Counted from the first letter of the stretch, positions 22,754 through 32,360 are shown. The stretch is 43,607 nt of DNA from Saprospiraceae bacterium (GCA_016715105.1 JADKBO010000062.1:1-43607); one strand, 5' to 3'. The notes: a model not told the origin generated them from the sequence alone. Program-made: numbers and translations.

Positions 22754-22827
22754 CTTTGAGCTGTCAGCTTTCAGAGATCAGCTTTAAGCGGTGATGACAT
22801 CGAGCCACTAGTGCCACGAGCTTCGAG
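22754..22827. repeat. Heptamer arrays (CTGANNN then CGAGNNN), left of element copy 2
   Basis: On the minus strand CTGATCT, CTGAAAG, CTGACAG and CTCAAAG are in 7-bp phase at 22754-22786. CGAGCCA, CGAGCTT and CGAGCCT units follow up to 22827. The last 14 bp (22814-22827, CCACGAGCTTCGAG) are repeated exactly at 23439-23452 beyond element copy 2. Confidence 0.7.
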
Positions 22828-23438
22828 CCTCTGGTTGGGACACATCTAAAAATAGTATATGTGTCATTAAAAAAAATAAGAGCAAGAAACTAGATTTCTT
22901 CTACTTTTTTGCCTTGATGCCAAAAAGTAGCAAAAAAAATCAAGGCTGAATTTTTTTCTTAACGCTCCCTCACCTCAAAAATACTATGCAAAAAAAACTC
23001 ACTTTTGGCTATTCTTCAATGTTTTTTGCTGCATCTGCACCGATTCATTGGTTTGAGGTCACTTATAGTTCGAACAGTTTTTTGCACTAAACGTATTTTT
23101 GAAGTTCGTTAGCTAAAAAAAATAAGGCCGATACAAAACTGATCGAGTAGCTCAGGACACAAACACGGCGAATAGTGCCCAAGCAGTTTAACAAAATTAC
23201 AAAAGCCAGATACGAGTTTTTTGTATCGGGAGGTTTTTTGGTTACTTTTTTGACGGTACAAAAAAGTGACAACCCCAGGCACAGGCAGTGGACTCATGAT
23301 TTGAACGGTTTTCTTCATTGTTTCCAAAGTGATTAGCCTTATAATACCAATCTGAAGTCTGAAGTGTTTTCTTAAATTTCTTTCAGTTTAATAAATCAAT
23401 TCTTCATATTATTAAAAAAGATGTGTCCTAACCAGAGG
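22828..23438 (-). mobile_element. Undescribed MITE-like element, copy 2 (611 bp)
   Basis: The ends are inverted repeats of 20 bp with one mismatch (22828-22847 CCTCTGGTTGGGACACATCT and 23419-23438). Exact 14-bp direct repeats CCACGAGCTTCGAG flank it at 22814-22827 and 23439-23452, as a target-site duplication would. The interior matches copy 1 (about 17312-17815) in opposite orientation. It contains the hairpin ACTTTTTTG/CAAAAAAGT at 23244-23267 and an open frame 23087-23272 like that of copy 1. No transposase is present. Confidence 0.7.
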
Positions 23439-23455
23439 CCACGAGCTTCGAGCTT

Positions 23456-23600
23456 TTTAGAATTCTCAATCTGAAGTTTGTTTATTTGTTTATGCGTTTA
23501 TTTGTTTAAGGCAAAGAAAGCAAAGCGGAACCAGCTTGTCACGCTACAAATAAAAAATCTGAAATCTGAAAACTGATCGCTGATCGTTGACCACTGACAG
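23456..23600. repeat. Heptamer arrays, right of element copy 2
   Basis: CTGAAAT, CTGAAAA, CTGATCG, CTGATCG, TTGACCA and CTGACAG follow in exact 7-bp phase near 23558-23600. A TTTGTTTATTTGTTTATGCG segment at about 23478 also occurs at about 11468, at another intergenic repeat region. No gene is visible from 22754 to 23684. Confidence 0.7.
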
Positions 23601-23684
23601 CAATTTGCTATGCTGATAGAAAAAGTGTTGGCTATTTCAAAGTTTGAATTAACTTAGTCATTGAAATTCAAACAAACAAAAATC

Positions 23685-24761
23685 ATGACTAATAGACGAG
23701 ATTTTATCAAGACCACAACCCTAGCTTCTTCAGCCTTATTTTTTCCAAATATTTTAATTCCCCAGAAGAAAGAATCACTAGGTATTGCCCTCGTAGGTCT
23801 TGGGTATTATTCTACAGATATCCTCGCAAAGTCATTTGCATTTACTAAAAGTTGTCATTTGGCAGGAATTGTCACTGGGACCCCTTCTAAGATTCCAACC
23901 TGGAAGAAAAATTTCAACCTCAAAGACAGCAATATTTACAACTATGAAAACATGCACGAAATGGCCAATAATCCGGACATTGACGTAGTGTATATCGTAC
24001 TTCCAAATAAACTCCATTTGGAATATTGTAAAATTGCGGCAAATGCAGGAAAACATGTCTTTTGCGAAAAACCCCTCGCCATGAATGGAAAGGAAGCCGC
24101 AGAGATTATAGCAGTTTGCAAACAAAATAAGGTAATGCTCACCGTTGGATATAGGCTCCAACATGAACCCAATCACAGAACCCTCATAGAATGGGCACGC
24201 AGCAAGCCTTTTGGTAATATAAAGGAAATAAATGCAGCTGCAGGTTGGATGTCAAATGGTGGAAACAACTGGAAATTGAGAGCTGCTTTGGGAGGTGGAG
24301 CGGTCATGGACATGGGTACATATTCTCTCAATGCTGCAAGGTATATAACCCAGGAAGAACCAATAGCTGTCACTGCCCATACCATCATTGCCAGACCGGA
24401 TATCTTTTTTGAAGTGGACGAAACGACAAAATTTATGTTGGAATTTCCTAGTGGCGCAATAGCCAATTGTACAACAAGCCTTGGTCAAAATGTCAATAAT
24501 TTGGAAATAAATTGTGAGAAAGGTTCTTATAGTTTAAGTCCATTCCAGGGATACAATGGTGTAAAAGGATTTGCCAGTGATGGAACATTACTCAACAAAA
24601 CCATTGACAATCAGCAAGCAAAACAAATGGATGATGACTCAAAAGCAATCATGAACGGATGGGCTCCAATGGTCCCGGGTGAAGATGGTCTTAGAGATAT
24701 GAGGATCATTGACGCAATTTCTTCGAGCGCTAAATATGATGGACAGAGGATAGTCCTATAG
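23685..24761 (+). CDS. Tat-exported Gfo/Idh/MocA-family oxidoreductase
   Basis: The chosen start gives MTNRRDFIKTTTLASSALFF, a twin-arginine (RRDFIK) signal followed by a hydrophobic stretch, so the protein probably folds in the cytoplasm and is moved to the periplasm with its cofactor. The Rossmann segment IALVGLGYYSTDILAKSF (about residue 35), VLPNKLHLEYC and the CEKPLAMN motif (about 130) identify the Gfo/Idh/MocA family. AAGWMSNGGNNWKLRAALGGGAVMDMGTYSLNAARY is the GFOR-type C-terminal domain. Glucose-fructose oxidoreductase relatives bind NADP tightly; the substrate here is unknown. A longer frame starts at 23661, but the Tat motif sets the start. Confidence 0.87.
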   Translation: MTNRRDFIKTTTLASSALFFPNILIPQKKESLGIALVGLGYYSTDILAKSFAFTKSCHLAGIVTGTPSKIPTWKKNFNLKDSNIYNYENMHEMANNPDIDVVYIVLPNKLHLEYCKIAANAGKHVFCEKPLAMNGKEAAEIIAVCKQNKVMLTVGYRLQHEPNHRTLIEWARSKPFGNIKEINAAAGWMSNGGNNWKLRAALGGGAVMDMGTYSLNAARYITQEEPIAVTAHTIIARPDIFFEVDETTKFMLEFPSGAIANCTTSLGQNVNNLEINCEKGSYSLSPFQGYNGVKGFASDGTLLNKTIDNQQAKQMDDDSKAIMNGWAPMVPGEDGLRDMRIIDAISSSAKYDGQRIVL

Positions 24762-24772
24762 AGGTTTCAACC

Positions 24773-27392
24773 TTAAAATAATTTTTTCATTGAAATGGTG
24801 AATTGTCTTTCTCTTAATAAGTAATTACTTGTACTTTGGAAAAACACCTCTTGGGACAGATTGGTGAAGTATTTATTATTTGAAAGATTATTTCCGATAA
24901 CTTCCAATTCAATTTTATGCTTTATCAATTTGTATTTGTAGGAAATACTACCTAATGTATTGACTTGATTTTTATTTGTAAAAATGGAATAATAGCTATT
25001 TAATTCCGCCTTAATACTTCCATTTTTATGTATCTTTTGAAAATAACTTATGCCATTTGCAAATTGGTAAATAGTATTATTCAATTGTCCTTTTAGCATA
25101 ATATTTTTAGAAATGTAAGACAAAACTGTGTTTGGAAATAAGATAGAAAGTTTTGAATCTACTTGGAGTTTACTAGTAAAAATACTATTTTGAAGGCCAT
25201 TGATTATAATGTCATTTTTGTTCAAAAGTGCACCAACCCTTAATTCAATGCCTAATTTACTTTTAAGAAGAGCTATGTTGCTTTGGGTGGTTAAATCCAA
25301 AAACTTTGAATTATTTTTTCCTTTTGATAGCGTGCCCGATAAACCTACTTCCGAAAAATAATTTTCAGATATTAAATTAGAAGATCTGATTCCTATTGTT
25401 GTGGAAACATATGCACTTAGACCACCCCTTTTTCCTGGGAGTTTTAGAAAAGAGGAAAGTTTGTGTTCATTCACTCTATTAATATTTATATTAGAACTAG
25501 AAATACTTTGATACGCATTTAAAATATATCCGTCATAGTACAGATCAAAAGATTTAATTCCAGTAGAATAATCGTAATTAAAGCCGTATAAATAATGCAG
25601 ATTTTTTCTGTCAAAAAATATTTTAGATTCTAATGAAAGAATATTAAATGTCGATTGATTGCCACTTATTTTATCAACATTTTTCAAGCTAATGAACTCA
25701 ACTGGAAAATAGAAACGTAGTTTGAATTTTTCTTTATCAATTTGAAAGTCATTGTGTATATAATAATGTATTTCTTTATTCACCACATCATTGCTATATT
25801 TATTACCGAGCAATTTTTTTTGATTATTCACGTCAATTTCGAATAGATCAGTAATGAGATCTGTTGAAATAAAATTTTGACCAAATCTACTATTGGCAAA
25901 AAATAGACCTTTTCTGTAATATAAATTTGAATAGGTATTTGATGCGAATCTATTTTTTGAATATTCTTGTCTGGTTGTTTCAAATTTCTGATCTTCTTCA
26001 TTTAAAATCCTGAAACTGGATGGTGAAATGTTGAGAAAATTGAGGCCAGTTTTGTATGATATATCTGAATTTATTTTGAATGCCCTGTTGCCAACCCTGA
26101 TGATAGAGCTAACTTTTGAATCTAATATTTTTGTACTTTCAGAAAAGAGTTCTTTTACATTTTGTTCATTTATAAGGTTATTTGCCTCGGCATCCTCTTT
26201 TATCAATTCACCTGAAATCTCTGCCTTTAAATACCAACGTGTACTATTTTTTTCAATAATTCCAGATTGATAAATTCTGGAAGGCAACTCAATTACATTC
26301 AATGTTTTATTGAATATAAAGGTATAATTGGGATCGCTGTATTGTGTTGTGGAAGTGCCAAATTTTTCAATTTTATCTTTAGACAAAAAGGCTCTAAATT
26401 TAACTTGAATACTTTCAGATATTTTTCTTAAAAAATTATATCCAATTAATTTTTCTTCATTGTCCAGGTAAAATTTAGTATCAATTAATGGATAAAATGG
26501 TGCGTCTACACTCAAAGGCATAACTGAAATAATGGAGGATTGGGAATATAAATTTTCAAACAAGTCAACTTTCGTATATCCTAAACTGTTGTAAGATCCA
26601 ATTAAATTGAATTGTTGTTTTTTTTGGAATCCAAAAATGTCACTTGATGCTATACCATTCAATGGTTCATAGCCTGCACCCAAATTGAAATTTCCTGTAA
26701 ACGCTATTTTAGCTTTTAATTTTAGATTGATTGCGGCATTTTCAGGTATTACTAATGAATCTAGTGCCTTTATTGCCTGATGATGTTCGATTACTTCAAT
26801 CTCTTTTATTGCATCAATATTTAAATTTCTTGTAGCAATCTTATACCTTCCCTCTAATAAATCAAGACCTTCTATATAGAACTTTGAAATGTCTAGTCCG
26901 TTGTATTTTATTTTACCATTTGATTCTACACTGATTCCAGGAATTCTTGAGAGGATATCTTCAATATTTAAATCTGATACTTGCCTAAAATGGTTGACAC
27001 TAAATATCAAAGTATCTCCCTTTTCTATAAATTGGTTCATTTTCAACGGTAACTTCAGGTAGCATTTGCATTCTGTTACTCATCACAAGTGTCAAATTAT
27101 TCTCTGGAAGTCTTAAGACTTTTGTAAAGGGTTCATAAGACAAATGATTAGCAGAAAGCAAAAAAGTTGCACAAGTATCACAAAAAATTTCCAATTCAAA
27201 TTTTCCTAATATATCTGTTGTAGAATATTTAATTATTTCCTTTCCATCAGGGCTATATAATATGATGTTTACAAACTCAATGGGGTTATTTTTTTCATCT
27301 ACAACATTTCCAATCACTTTTGATTGACTAATAAGTGTTCTGGAAAATATCCCCAAGGCTATCCAAAGAAAAAGCTTTATTATAAATTCCAT
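24773..27392 (-). pseudogene. Large outer-membrane barrel protein with regulatory-like domain, one frameshift
   Basis: Two overlapping frames make one protein of about 870 residues. The first (27000-27392) has a signal peptide and a carboxypeptidase-regulatory-like domain (KVIGNVVDEKNNPIEFVNII, LEIFCDTCATFLLSANHLSYEPFTK), ending in EVTVENEPIYRKG. The second (24773-27046) begins the plug-like segment IEKGDTLIFSVNHFRQVSD, IEDILSRIPGISVESNGKIKYNGLDISKFYIEGLDLL and then a long beta-barrel. Removing one G from the GGG at 27018-27020 joins them (RKGDTLIF). It lies 40 bp downstream of the GLPGLI gene in the same direction. TonB-dependent-receptor-like proteins of this type occur with GLPGLI genes, but no transport substrate is known. 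Confidence 0.8.
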
Positions 27393-27432
27393 TTTTCAAA
27401 TTCAAAAAATTAGCCTCTTGAAAGGTAAATAG

Positions 27433-28260
27433 TTACCTTTCAAGGAGGAAATCATATCGCTTTTTGTATTTGCTCATCAATTCTATTTTTTGTTCATCAT
27501 TATACATGTTAAGAAGCGATGGACTATTTTTTTCATCTTCCAAAAGTTTTACAAATTCCTGCCTATCTATAATTGTAGCAACAAGGCTTATAAATTGAGG
27601 AGTATAAAACTTTTTTGATTTAGAAAAATCAAGTTTTGCAACGTTGAAAATATATCTTTTTTGCGTATCGAATACCCTTAAAATCAAGCCTGGTAAACCC
27701 ATGAAAACATATGGCCCATCATTGATTGGTATGGATGGTGCAAACCAAGCTATATATGTTCTTCCCCCGTAATTTGTTTCTGCCTTAACAACTGGAATTC
27801 CCATGATGGTGTCAATTTCATTGCTTATTTCCCACCTAAGATTCAATTTTTGTTTAAAATAATAATTTTTAGGATCCAATGTTTTATATACCATTGTTAC
27901 ACTATCCTTTGTAATGTCTTTGGAAATATTTATGAAAGAATATACCGTTTTCCTATTTGTATTTTGTAGAAAATCATTCACATAATTATTTGCATCATAA
28001 CTATTTGTTATTAATTGTCCCTTATGGGCACTATCATAATCTTGAATAATAGAATCATTGTAATATCTGGCTGTAGGTAGAAATCTGGAATCATTCCTTA
28101 CTCTAAATAAAACAAATTCTTCACCTTTGGTGTAGACTGAATTCGCTATTGTGTCTCTAGAGTATTTAAAGTTATAAAACACGGTATATTCAGTGTTAGA
28201 TTGACTTTTTGCTATAAATCCTAAAAGACACAAAGAAATTGTAAATATTGTAATTTTCAT
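27433..28260 (-). CDS. GLPGLI-family secreted protein
   Basis: The chosen start gives MKITIFTISLCLLGFIAKSQ, a signal peptide; a longer frame opens at 28329. The name-giving motif is present as YVFMGLPGLILRVFDT (near residue 190), preceded by AWFAPSIPINDGP and NYGGRTYIAWF, as in all members of this Bacteroidota family. Members are exported, probably to the periplasm or outer membrane, and commonly neighbour TonB-dependent-like barrels and small secreted peptides; their biochemical role is not established. It sits between the Cys-rich small gene and the barrel gene, all on the minus strand. Confidence 0.87.
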   Translation of the reverse strand: MKITIFTISLCLLGFIAKSQSNTEYTVFYNFKYSRDTIANSVYTKGEEFVLFRVRNDSRFLPTARYYNDSIIQDYDSAHKGQLITNSYDANNYVNDFLQNTNRKTVYSFINISKDITKDSVTMVYKTLDPKNYYFKQKLNLRWEISNEIDTIMGIPVVKAETNYGGRTYIAWFAPSIPINDGPYVFMGLPGLILRVFDTQKRYIFNVAKLDFSKSKKFYTPQFISLVATIIDRQEFVKLLEDEKNSPSLLNMYNDEQKIELMSKYKKRYDFLLER

Positions 28261-28361
28261 AGTTCTATTAGACTTATAGAATCTAGAGATATGAATGTTG
28301 TTAATGACTGAATAAATTAATTTGCTCATATCTCTAGACTATTGTTTTCAATAAAAATTTC

Positions 28362-28640
28362 TTAGCAACCGCAACCTCCTCCTTCTTCTTCTTCAGGTTC
28401 ATTACACCCGCTACATACTCTATCACCCCATTCACTTAATGTTCCATGAAGTCCTTGATCACACCATTGAGTTGTATAAGTGTTACAAGGACAAACTACA
28501 GTAACAATTATGCACGTGAAAACTTCATTTTCAACTTGTATAACATTAGATGGTAATTCACCAAGTAATATCTTTGGAGTTGAAGCAAAACAAAAACCAC
28601 TAAAAAACAATAAACCAAATAAAATTAACTTTTTTTCCAT
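28362..28640 (-). CDS. Small Cys-rich exported protein
   Basis: Start at MEKKLILFGLLFFSGFCFAS, giving a 92-residue precursor with a clear signal peptide. The mature ~70 residues are cysteine-rich (FTCIIVTVVCPCNTYT, QWCDQG, RVCSGCN) and end EPEEEEGGGCGC, an acidic run followed by Gly/Cys. No known domain is recognised. It is the first gene of the three-gene unit with the GLPGLI protein and the barrel, so it may be the cargo or substrate of that pair. It could be a disulphide-rich exported peptide or a peptide modified after synthesis; the sequence alone cannot decide, and no modifying enzyme is nearby. Confidence 0.6.
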   Translation of the reverse strand: MEKKLILFGLLFFSGFCFASTPKILLGELPSNVIQVENEVFTCIIVTVVCPCNTYTTQWCDQGLHGTLSEWGDRVCSGCNEPEEEEGGGCGC

Positions 28641-29081
28641 AACATTTTGTTTAAAAATATAAAATATCCCGAGAATTACAGAATTCTCAATTAAGGAACT
28701 CACATTATAAAGTTAGGGTGGATAATATATATCCTATTTTAGCAAATATGCTAATACAATTAATGTAAATGTAATAAATAAATATTAATTAAAGAATAAT
28801 AAGTAAATTATTATAAATATTTTTTTAATAGTTTATTCTAATAAATAATAACCTCCTCTAATGTTGGATTGCTTGTTATAGCCCAATAATTCATTAATAT
28901 CACTTAGACCTGGTAATAGGCTGCTATCTCGGCCACCTTGGTTAGGTTTATCATTAATTTAATGCATATGATTCAAGAAGCCTATTATTTGCTATTCTTG
29001 CTTTGACTCTCAGTAGACTAAGACTACTAATAATTGGCAAAATCTTTTAGAAACCATAATAATTCTAAAGAATAGTGTCTG
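28641..29081. other. AT-rich gap, no clear gene
   Basis: Upstream of the small Cys-rich gene the DNA is very AT-rich and probably contains its promoter, but no TAnnTTTG box is clear. A minus-strand frame at 28833-28958 reads DKPNQGGRDSSLLPGLSDIN and continues to a stop, with no ATG and a stop just upstream; it may be a gene remnant. Confidence 0.3.
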
Positions 29082-29627
29082 CTAGTTTTTTGATTTAATT
29101 GCCTTCCGCGCTTTCCTTATCCTGAACTGAATGGCTGCTGACTTGTCGGGTTTAATGATATTGAGCATTTCCAGGAATTCAGGGCCCAATTCTGGGTATT
29201 TGATGACCACCTTCAAGGCCAAGGTAATGGCAAAAGCTCTGGGAGCAATATCCGCTTTGAGATTGAGTATTAGTTTGGAACACAAATCATAAATCAAGCC
29301 TTCTTGTTCGATGGGAATCTCATGATATTCCAGTATTTTGAGCATGTTCCGCAGAAGCGCTTGTTCATTGTTGTCAACACCCCATTGCAATCGTGCACAA
29401 AAAATCTCTAAAAATGGATTCAATCTGCCCGGGTATTTTTGTGCATAGTTGCCAATCAACCAGGAAACTCTCTGTGTTATGATTTTATCATCGTCATCCA
29501 ATAGTTTGACCATAGCTTTTTCTCTTTCACTATCGGGGTAAACGTAAATGATGAGCCGATCTAAATTTTGCTTAGACCGATCTGAATAAATTGAATCTTT
29601 GATGTATAGGTAATGGTCGACAGTCAT
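29082..29627 (-). CDS. HEAT-repeat-like protein of unknown function
   Basis: About 181 residues, all helical in appearance, with a pattern of paired helices (WLIGNYAQKYPGRLNPFLEIFCARL, RNMLKILEYHEIPIEQEGLIYDLCSKLIL, APRAFAITLALKVVIKYPELGPEFLEMLNII) like short HEAT-type repeats. Proteins of this size and pattern are widespread in Bacteroidota and are sometimes wrongly called adenylosuccinate lyase. The start is taken at MTVDHYLYIKDS, because the longer frame (from 29648) would overlap the stop of the MFS gene at 29638-29640. It is probably cytoplasmic and possibly co-transcribed with the MFS gene. Confidence 0.65.
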   Translation of the reverse strand: MTVDHYLYIKDSIYSDRSKQNLDRLIIYVYPDSEREKAMVKLLDDDDKIITQRVSWLIGNYAQKYPGRLNPFLEIFCARLQWGVDNNEQALLRNMLKILEYHEIPIEQEGLIYDLCSKLILNLKADIAPRAFAITLALKVVIKYPELGPEFLEMLNIIKPDKSAAIQFRIRKARKAIKSKN

Positions 29628-29637
29628 TGCTAGGCAT

Positions 29638-30866
29638 TTACCATTCAAATTTTTTGAGCGCTGGGATTTTAAACCAAGAGAAAATGCTGATCAATAAGGT
29701 CATTGTCCCACCAAATAACACAGCAGGGATTGTACCCATATAGGCAGCAGTCACACCACTTTCAAACTGACCCAACTCATTGCTGCTATTCACAAAATGC
29801 TATTGACGGAAGAGACCCTTCCTCGCATTTCGTCAGGAACAAACAACTGAAAGACCGTGCCACGGATGATCACACTTACCCCATCAAAAAGTCCACTTAC
29901 CAATAAAGCCATAAAACTCAAAAGAAAACTCTTGGATAAAGCAAAAACAATGATGCATAAACCAAAACCAGCGACGCTGTAAATCAGATATTTACCTTGG
30001 GATTGGCGCAAGGGCTTTGCTGTGAGATAGGCAATGGCTAAAAAATTGCCTAGATAGGTTGCGGACATCAACATGCCAAATCCTTGTGGGCCTACATGCA
30101 AAATGTCCTTGGCAAAAACAGGAAGTAAGGCAACTGCTCCTCCAAACAAAACCGCAAACATATCCAGACTGATGGCCCCAAGCAATGCTTTTTGATGGTA
30201 AACGAATTTTAATCCTTCCTTCACACCATCCCAAGTACGCGTTTTGCCTTTATTCCAACTGATGGCTTTGGGTGTTATTCTGCCAAAAATGATGATGGCA
30301 GACAACATCAACACACAAACTAAAATAAATGACCAAGTCACGTTGACAAATCCTATCAAAATTCCAGCAACGAATGGACCGATAACGGCTGCAATCAACC
30401 AACTCATGCTGTTGATGGAAGCGGCTTTTACCAAACTTTCGACGGTAACCAACTGAGCCAAAAATGCATTGATTGCCGGAGAACTATAAGCCCGAATAAT
30501 TCCCGTTAAAAAAACGGCGAAGTAGATGAGCATCGCAACGACATTGTTATTTAAATAAAGGATGGTTTGAGGTAATGTTAAGACCAGCAGTGCGATCATG
30601 ACAACCAGATAAGCCCAAAAACACAAAGTGATGAGCTGGTGCTTATTGCTGCGGTCAACCCTTACGCCTGCTGGCAATGCCAAAAGGATGGCAGGAATCA
30701 CTTCACTTAAGCCAAGAATACCCAATGCTAATTTGCTCCCCAAAAGCTCATAAAGTTTCCAGCCCAAAATAACAGGAGTCATTTTTAGTCCAGCAATGAA
30801 GAGAAACCTGGCCGCAATAAACAAGGTAAACTCCTGATTGATGATGGGCAATGTTGGTATCTTCAA
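29638..30866 (-). pseudogene. MFS transporter, one frameshift near the C-terminus
   Basis: A major-facilitator protein of about 409 residues with twelve apparent helices; no signature gives the substrate. The main frame (29790-30866) runs from MKIPTLPIINQEFTLFIAAR through PAGVRVDRSNKHQLIT and the second-half DGVKEGLKFVYHQKALLGAISLD to DEMRGRVSSVNSIL. The frame then breaks at a run of four A (T in the gene, 29794-29797). Adding one T restores FVNSSNELGQFESGVTAAYMGTIPAVLFGGT and the last helix, stopping at 29638-29640. The MRGRVSSVN segment is a feature of enterobactin-exporter-like (EntS) relatives. It may be an intact gene with a sequencing indel. Confidence 0.8.
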
Positions 30867-30902
30867 AAGAAAATCACTTTGGTTTTAGTTGATTGTTGGA
30901 TT

Positions 30903-30913
30903 ATTTTCGAATA
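30903..30913. promoter_or_regulatory. TATTCGAAAAT motif upstream of the MFS gene
   Basis: On the minus strand the exact 11-mer found in both arms of the inverted repeat before the Nramp-like gene occurs once here, about 40 bp before the MFS start. A nearby GATCTT/AAGATC inverted pair lies within 30920-30950. A shared regulator is possible. Confidence 0.35.
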
Positions 30914-30968
30914 GATGATCTTTCAATTAATTAATGTGAAGATCATTTAAAGGATAAAATTACTTTTT

Positions 30969-31586
30969 TTATTTACCATGTCTGCCTTCCAAGACTTTTA
31001 TTACATCCGCCAATTTAAAATTTTTGGCTTGCAATAAAACAAGGTAGTGGAAAAGTAAATCTGCAGCCTCACCAAGAAATAAATCATCGTTGTTGTCTTT
31101 GGCTTCGATGACGATTTCAACGGCTTCTTCGCCCACTTTCTGAGCAATTTTGTTGATCCCTTTTTTGAATAAACTGCTGGTGTAGGATTGGTCGGACTCG
31201 TTGTTTTTTCTATCAGTGATGACTTGTTCCAGATAGTCTAAAAAAGCTGTATTGCCATTGCTGTTTTCTTCCTGCCAACAAGTATCATCTCCTGTATGAC
31301 AGGTTGGTCCCTGCGGAAGTGCCTTGATCAACAGTGCATCCAAATCACAATCAATGGAAATTTCACTTAAGATCAAATAATTTTCACTGCTTTCGCCCTT
31401 TGTCCAAAGTCGATCTTTTGACCTACTGAAAAAAGTAACTTTACCTTCTTCCAAAGTTTTGTCAATGGCCGGCCTGTTCATGTAACCCAACATCAACACT
31501 TTACCTGTAATACAGTCTTGGACAATGGCCGGAATCAAGCCAGTTACCGCATCATATTTAATATTTTCTATATCTAGTGCCCTCAT
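30969..31586 (-). CDS. hisI: Bifunctional phosphoribosyl-AMP cyclohydrolase / phosphoribosyl-ATP pyrophosphatase
   Basis: HisIE performs steps 2 and 3 of histidine synthesis. The N-terminal HisI part shows LGYMNRPAIDKTLEEGKVTFFSRSKDRLWTKGE, then ISIDCDLDALLIKALPQGPTCHTGDDTCW with the metal-binding Cys and Asp residues. The C-terminal HisE part (from about residue 115) shows GINKIAQKVGEEAVEIVIEAKDNNDDLFLGEAADLLFHYLVLL. The 205-residue fused form is normal in Bacteroidota. Last gene of the operon, 18 bp after hisF. Confidence 0.95.
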   Translation of the reverse strand: MRALDIENIKYDAVTGLIPAIVQDCITGKVLMLGYMNRPAIDKTLEEGKVTFFSRSKDRLWTKGESSENYLILSEISIDCDLDALLIKALPQGPTCHTGDDTCWQEENSNGNTAFLDYLEQVITDRKNNESDQSYTSSLFKKGINKIAQKVGEEAVEIVIEAKDNNDDLFLGEAADLLFHYLVLLQAKNFKLADVIKVLEGRHGK

Positions 31587-31604
31587 TTATATATGGTTGT
31601 CTGA

Positions 31605-32360
31605 TTATATTCTGATTGAAATGCCATTATCACTCAAATAACGCTTCAATTCTGGGATTTTTATTTCTTGGTAGTGGAATACACTTGCTGCAAGTGCTGC
31701 CTGAGCGATATTGCCATTGAGCACATCCAGAAAGTCTTCCTTTTTGCCGGCACCACCAGAGGCGATGACAGGAATATTTACCAAGTCATTGAGTTTTTGG
31801 AGGGCTTCCAGTGCATATCCATCTTTCGTGCCATCGTGGTCCATCGAGGTAAAAAGGATTTCACCAGCACCTCTACTTTCTGCTTGTTGCGCCCATTCAA
31901 ATAGATCAAGGCCTACATTTTTTCGCCCACCGTGGGTATGCACCATCCATTGTCCATCAACACATTTGGCATCAATGGCAACAATGACACATTGCACTCC
32001 AAATGCAGTTGAAATTTCCTCAATCAACGCGGGTCTTGCGATGGCTGATGAATTGACGGAAACCTTATCTGCCCCACTTTGCAAAATGTCATAAACGATT
32101 TCTTTGCTATTGATACCCCCGCCTACAGAGAAAGGAATATTGATGACTGCGCCTACTTTCTTTACAAGATCAATCAGCGTTGTTCGCCCTTCGTGCGTTG
32201 CTGAAATATCCAAAAAAACCAATTCATCGGCACCTGCTTCTGCATACGTTGCTGCCAGTTCTACTGGGTCACCAGCATCTCTCAACGCCACAAAATTGGT
32301 GCCTTTTACCGTACGACCGTCTTTGATATCCAGGCAAGGTATGATCCTTTTTGTCAGCAT
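31605..32360 (-). CDS. hisF: Imidazole glycerol phosphate synthase subunit HisF
   Basis: The cyclase subunit, a TIM barrel that converts PRFAR plus ammonia from HisH to imidazole glycerol phosphate. It opens MLTKRIIPCLDIKDGRTVKG. The catalytic Asp lies in CLDIKDG and a second in VAIDAKCVDGQW; DKVSVNSSAIARPALI and PVIASGGAGKKEDFLDVL are phosphate-binding loops. The 251-residue length is typical. It overlaps the 3' end of hisA by 7 bp. Confidence 0.97.
   Translation of the reverse strand: MLTKRIIPCLDIKDGRTVKGTNFVALRDAGDPVELAATYAEAGADELVFLDISATHEGRTTLIDLVKKVGAVINIPFSVGGGINSKEIVYDILQSGADKVSVNSSAIARPALIEEISTAFGVQCVIVAIDAKCVDGQWMVHTHGGRKNVGLDLFEWAQQAESRGAGEILFTSMDHDGTKDGYALEALQKLNDLVNIPVIASGGAGKKEDFLDVLNGNIAQAALAASVFHYQEIKIPELKRYLSDNGISIRI

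Noticed and set aside
28833..28958. Frame DKPNQGGRDSSLLPGLSDIN as a gene
   Set aside because: No start codon and a stop immediately upstream; too little to support a gene.
29082..29648. Adenylosuccinate lyase
   Set aside because: No lyase signature or catalytic motif; it is a HEAT-like protein that is often misannotated.
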